DNA of 64,000 nucleotides from Fragum whitleyi (Eukaryota > Mollusca > Bivalvia > Cardiida > Cardiidae): NCBI GenBank assembly GCA_948146395.1, contig OX411551.1, positions 61,466,154 to 61,530,153 of the forward strand, written 5' to 3'. Below the pieces are notes generated by a model. That model ran no database searches. It saw nothing but the letters and a program-made list of their open reading frames with translations, and was not told where the DNA came from. Position numbers and translations under genes: made by a program. Shown here piece after piece: positions 63,341-64,000 of this stretch. The stretch's first letter is position 1. Every line of letters starts with the position of its first letter.

Positions 63341-64000
63341 ATAGACATTTTCTTAATTAAAAAATGCCACATTAAATTACACACTTCATATTGGTAAATT
63401 CATATAGTGTCTATCTAAATAAAAATCTTTCTCTAAAGATCCCTATAATATTGCAAAATTGCAAATGATGCCACATTACAGACACAAGCTGAGGGTGTGC
63501 AGTTCCAATCCTTGAAATAATTTGAATATAAAATATATCAATAAAACAAGGTTATTTTCCCCCTAAGTTTCAGTGAAAACTTGTGCCAAGTTTCCAAAAG
63601 GAACCTCCATTGAAAACAGAGGAATATGAATAGTTACATATTGTCAAGCAAGCATCATTAACAACAACTGAAACAAAAACATCAACACCAATGGTAACAA
63701 GCTCAAGATGCTATTGATCTTAAGATGACAAAGCTTGACCTTGACCTTTTACAATCAAATAATTAATAAAAAGTCAAAGTATCGTCAGTAAATAGCTGAT
63801 TTTGTGCTAAAAAGAATTTTTTTTACTAGCTATCAATAATGTTCTAGAGCTTGGAAAAGACAGTTAATACACGCCATGTACTTATTGCTTTTAAGTAAAT
63901 TTCTATTAGGTATACAGTTGGAAAGATCCCAGACTAGTCAATTTACGAATATATCTTATGAATCTTATGTACAAAAAAAAAGAATGTTGGTTAATTATTG

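Overview
The window looks like nuclear DNA from a bivalve mollusc. It is AT-rich, its genes are split by GT-AG introns, it carries many short inverted-repeat (MITE-like) elements, and it is full of elements that join 140-165 bp tandem monomers to an (ACGG)n-type tract. That last structure is known from bivalve pearl/CvA elements and Helentron-derived HINEs. The organism call is an inference from repeat style; no ribosomal or mitochondrial marker is present.

Left part (1-14.7 kb): one multi-exon gene on the minus strand (gene A), running off the left edge. Read 5' to 3' it encodes a hydrophobic leader (14.67 kb), two tandem Ly6/uPAR (LU) domains of three exons each (13.4-9.8 kb), a Thr/Ser-rich mucin-like stalk (9.3-9.7 kb), and at least eight one-exon EGF domains (8.5-1.8 kb). 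Exon phases agree at every junction. Decayed EGF exon copies lie in the introns. It is probably a cell-surface or secreted adhesion/recognition protein.

Middle-left (16.4-24.2 kb): a two-ORF non-LTR retrotransposon (LINE) on the plus strand. ORF1 is intact. ORF2 (endonuclease, reverse transcriptase, C-terminal Cys/His motif) is broken by two stops, a frameshift in an A-run, and three nested transposons: a TTAA-flanked element with ~290 bp inverted repeats, a TTAA-flanked piggyBac-like MITE, and a 1.8 kb tandem-repeat element. Removing the two TTAA insertions restores the reading frame at each site.

Middle (24.2-39.8 kb): no confident gene. It is mostly tandem-repeat elements, MITEs and AT-rich sequence, with one candidate micro-exon at 37.23 kb.

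Right part (39.8-57.3 kb): a second multi-exon minus-strand gene (gene B) of seven phase-compatible coding exons, predicting about 496 residues of a basic, Ser/Gln-rich, partly coiled-coil protein that I do not recognise. An alternative last exon at 53.3 kb would give a ~125-residue isoform. Its introns hold several further tandem-repeat elements and two tRNA-derived SINE copies. From 57.3 kb to the end I see one MITE nested around a tandem-repeat element, other repeats, and no supported coding exon.
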